In this document: positions 3,657 through 6,236 of the stretch, in pieces
How the letters are laid out: the number at the start of each line of letters is the position of its first letter
Numbering within the stretch: position 1 is the stretch's first letter
NCBI GenBank assembly: GCA_021847385.1
Contig: JAJZTV010000124.1
Coordinates: forward strand, 1-6,236
From: Pseudomonadota bacterium
GTDB taxonomy: Bacteria; Pseudomonadota; Gammaproteobacteria; Burkholderiales; Thiobacillaceae
DNA length: 6,236 nt
Reading direction: 5' to 3'
Translations under genes and position numbers: made by a program
The notes under the pieces: model-generated
What the model was told of the DNA's origin: nothing
What the model saw: the letters and a program-made list of their open reading frames with translations, nothing else
Databases searched by the model: none

Positions 3657-6224
3657 TCAGATTCCGGCGATGCGCTGCTTGATGTGATCTAGGGCAGATT
3701 CGACCTGATCGACCAGGACCAAACAAAGGTCGCCGGAGTCCAGCCGTTTCAGCGCGTTATCGATCGCCAGGAATTCACCGCGCACCTCTTCGATGGTCGT
3801 CGTCCGCTTTGCCTGGGCCAGACCTTGCCGCAGCAGCGCCAACACTTCGCCATCGGCGCGACCGCGTTGGCATTGATCTTGGTACAAGACCACCTCGTCG
3901 AAGGTATCGCCCAGAATTGCGGTTTGCTGCCGGATATCCTCGTCGCGTCGATCGCCCGCAGCGCTGATGACCACGGTACGGCGCTTGGCCGGCATGGCCT
4001 CGACCGCGCGCACCAAGGCTTGAATCGCATCGGGGTTGTGGCCGTAGTCGGCAATCAAGGTGGCCCCCTTGTAATCGAAACGATTGAAACGGCCAGGCGC
4101 GCTGTCGCTGTCGAAGCTGCACAGACCGGATCGGATCGTGTCCAAATCGAGCCCCAGTGCCCAGGCAGCCGCCAGCGAAGCCATGGCGTTGTCCACCTGG
4201 AAGCCAATCCGGCCGCCCAAGGTCATGCGGATCTCACTGACAGGAATGCGCCAAACCTCGGTTTCGCCTTCCGCCGCCACCAGCTCTGCACCCTCCATAT
4301 AGACCGTACGGTGGCCCTGGACTTTGTGCGCCGCGATAACCGGATGCTGCCGCTCATTGCCGAAGAAGATGACCTTGCCAGGGCAATAAGGCGCCATTTC
4401 GACCACCTTCGGGTCGCAGGCATTGAGCACCGCATAACCATCGGCCGCGACGTTTTGCACCACCACGCGCTTGAGCGCGGCCAGGTCATCCACGGTATTG
4501 ATAAAGTTCATGCCAAGGTGGTCGCCCAGGCCGATATTGGTGACCACCGCCACCTTGCAGCGATCGAAGCCCAGACCTTCGCGCAGCAGACCACCGCGCG
4601 CCGTCTCGAACACGGCCGCATCGACATCGGGATGGAGCAAAACATTGCGCGCACTCTTGGGGCCGCTGCAATCGCCAGTATCGATACGCTGGCCCTCGAC
4701 ATAGACGCCGTCGGTATTGGTCATGCCGACCCGCTTGCCGCTCTGGCGCAGCATATGCGCGATCAGACGCACGGTGGTGGTCTTGCCGTTGGTGCCGGTC
4801 ACCGCTACCACCGGAATGCGGGCATCGTCGCCATCGCGGAACATCGAGGCGATGATGGCCTCGCCCACGGCGCGGCCCTTGCCGAACGAGGGATTGAGAT
4901 GCATGCGCAGCCCTGGCGCGGCATTGACCTCGACAATGCCGCCACCCTGCTCTTCCAAGGGCTTGAGCACGCTCTCACAAACGACGTCGACGCCGCAGAT
5001 GTCCAGACCGATCATGTGCGCCGCATCGACGGCCCGGGCCGCCAGTTCAGGATGGACATCGTCGGTCACGTCGGTAGCCGTGCCGCCGGTGCTCAAATTG
5101 GCATTGTTGCGCAGCACGACCCGTGCCCCTTTCGGCGGCACCGAATCGACCGTATAGCCCTGGATGCCGAGCCGGGCGATGGCAATGTCGTCCAGCCGCA
5201 CCTTGGTCAATGAGGTCGCATGGCCCTCGCCGCGCCGCGGATCGCTGTTCACTTGGTCGACCAGCTCACGCACGCTGTGGACACCGTCGCCGATCACGTG
5301 CGGCGAATCGCGCCGGGCCGCCGCGACAACCTGGTTGCCCACCACCAGAAAGCGGTGGTCGTGACCGGTGATGAAGCGTTCCACCAACACTTCGTCGCTG
5401 ATCTCCGCGGCCGAACCATAGACCGCCATGAAGTGCTCGCGCGTGCTGATGTTGACGGTCACCCCCTTGCCCTGGTTGCCGTCCTTGGGCTTGACCACAA
5501 TCGGCAGGCCAATCGCACAGGCGGCGGCCCAACCCTCTTCCGCGCTGGTCACGACACGGCCGATCGGCACCGGCACGCAGGCCGAATCGAGCAGGCGTTT
5601 GGTCAGGTCTTTATCTTGCGCGATGGTCTCGGCAATCGCGCTGGTGCAATCGGTCTCCGCGGCCTGAATGCGGCGCTGGCGGCTGCCCCAGCCGAATTGG
5701 ATCAGGCTGCCCTCGGTCAGGCGCCGATAGGGGATACCGCGCGTGACCGCAGCTTGCACGATGGCGCCGGTGCTCGGGCCGAGCCGAACGTCCTCATCCA
5801 ATTCGTGCAAGCGGGCCAAGGCCTCGTCCAGATCGAACGGGGTATCGTCCAATGCCGCACGGCACAGGGCCTCGCTCAGCTCGAAGGCCAGGCGGCCGAC
5901 CGCCTCTTCGGTATATTCGACGGTGACTTGGTAAACCCCGTCCTCTGCCATCGCAGCGGCATGGCAGTAGGTTACCGGGCAACCGGCTTGGGCCTGCAAG
6001 CCCAAAGCCGCATAGGCCAAGGCATGTGCCAGCGAGATGTCGCCGGTGTAGCCGATCGGACGCATCGCGCCGATGTCGGGGAAGCGGGCGCGCAGGCGCG
6101 GTTCGAAACCGGCCAGCCGGCCAATCGCGCACTCGTCCGGAATGCATTTGACCACGGCCTCGATCGAGGTATGCCGGCTCCAGAGATTGGGGCCACGCAA
6201 GGCGCGGATACGGGAAATTTCCAT
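3657..6224 (-). CDS. cphA: Cyanophycin synthetase
   Basis: CphA polymerises cyanophycin, a nitrogen reserve with an Asp backbone bearing Arg on each side chain, using ATP for both additions in the cytoplasm. The 855 residues cover all three parts: N-terminal domain (about 1-160, starting MEISRIRALRGPNLWSRHT); ATP-grasp domain (about 165-465) with VVKPKDGNQGKGVTV at 243-257 and the metal/ATP segment GGIVEVNAAPGLRMHLNPSF at 428-447, which adds Asp; and a Mur-ligase-like domain (about 470-855) with P-loop VTGTNGKTTT at 475-484, GRFN at 711-714 and DYGHNPDA at 726-733, which adds Arg. Length is normal for the family (roughly 850-900) and no key motif is broken. Start ATG at 6224 matches the usual N terminus. 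However, only 12 bases precede it in the window, they show no Shine-Dalgarno, and the frame stays open (E-Y-R-R) to the edge, so a start further upstream is possible. It converges on nsrR, with no sign of shared regulation. Confidence 0.95.
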   Translation of the reverse strand: MEISRIRALRGPNLWSRHTSIEAVVKCIPDECAIGRLAGFEPRLRARFPDIGAMRPIGYTGDISLAHALAYAALGLQAQAGCPVTYCHAAAMAEDGVYQVTVEYTEEAVGRLAFELSEALCRAALDDTPFDLDEALARLHELDEDVRLGPSTGAIVQAAVTRGIPYRRLTEGSLIQFGWGSRQRRIQAAETDCTSAIAETIAQDKDLTKRLLDSACVPVPIGRVVTSAEEGWAAACAIGLPIVVKPKDGNQGKGVTVNISTREHFMAVYGSAAEISDEVLVERFITGHDHRFLVVGNQVVAAARRDSPHVIGDGVHSVRELVDQVNSDPRRGEGHATSLTKVRLDDIAIARLGIQGYTVDSVPPKGARVVLRNNANLSTGGTATDVTDDVHPELAARAVDAAHMIGLDICGVDVVCESVLKPLEEQGGGIVEVNAAPGLRMHLNPSFGKGRAVGEAIIASMFRDGDDARIPVVAVTGTNGKTTTVRLIAHMLRQSGKRVGMTNTDGVYVEGQRIDTGDCSGPKSARNVLLHPDVDAAVFETARGGLLREGLGFDRCKVAVVTNIGLGDHLGMNFINTVDDLAALKRVVVQNVAADGYAVLNACDPKVVEMAPYCPGKVIFFGNERQHPVIAAHKVQGHRTVYMEGAELVAAEGETEVWRIPVSEIRMTLGGRIGFQVDNAMASLAAAWALGLDLDTIRSGLCSFDSDSAPGRFNRFDYKGATLIADYGHNPDAIQALVRAVEAMPAKRRTVVISAAGDRRDEDIRQQTAILGDTFDEVVLYQDQCQRGRADGEVLALLRQGLAQAKRTTTIEEVRGEFLAIDNALKRLDSGDLCLVLVDQVESALDHIKQRIAGI

Positions 6225-6236
6225 TCGGCGGTATTC

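Noticed and set aside
3825..5213. Long rightward open frame (462 codons) antisense to cphA
   Set aside because: It lies wholly opposite the well-supported cphA frame, its product is low-complexity and rich in Ala, His, Arg and Asp with no recognisable domain, and such mirror frames are common in GC-rich genes.
1..6236. CRISPR array, insertion sequence, tRNA or att site
   Set aside because: No regularly spaced repeats, transposase-like protein, terminal inverted repeats or tRNA-like fold were seen by eye on either strand.

Overview
The window reads as chromosomal DNA of a betaproteobacterium, most likely of the Neisseriales type. This is an inference from the beta/neisserial style of the EF-P carboxyl half, the NsrR-type regulator with its NsrR-like operator, the proteobacterial-style cyanophycin synthetase and the moderately high GC. 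No rRNA, tRNA, mobile element, CRISPR array or long repeat was seen. Coding density is high, and the only gene-free stretch of note is the 199-base divergent promoter region at 2963-3161.

Layout from left to right: (1) the 3' part of efp (+), cut by the window edge; (2) a perfect-palindrome terminator at 350-380 with an A-tract on one side and a T-tract on the other, which can serve both converging transcripts; (3) a leftward three-gene operon, in transcription order a group I truncated hemoglobin (2962-2594), a [2Fe-2S]/FAD/NAD(P)H oxidoreductase (2579-1608, GTG start) and an HPP-family membrane protein with a cytosolic CBS pair (1611-400, ATGA overlap); (4) a divergent regulatory region with a strong leftward sigma70-type promoter whose -10 lies inside an NsrR-like operator; (5) nsrR (+), a nitric-oxide-sensing Rrf2 repressor; (6) cphA (-), a near-complete to complete cyanophycin synthetase, converging on nsrR with a 15-base gap and running to the right edge.

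The genes in 400-3641 make sense together as a nitric oxide response unit. NsrR would repress the operon until NO damages its Fe-S cluster. The truncated globin would then turn NO plus O2 into nitrate, the flavo-iron-sulfur reductase would re-reduce the heme iron, and the HPP-CBS protein, from a family linked to nitrite transport, could move the nitrogen oxyanion across the inner membrane. This is in effect a flavohemoglobin split into separate globin and reductase polypeptides with a transporter added. The gene identities are well supported by sequence; the joint pathway is inference. efp and cphA look like unrelated neighbours.
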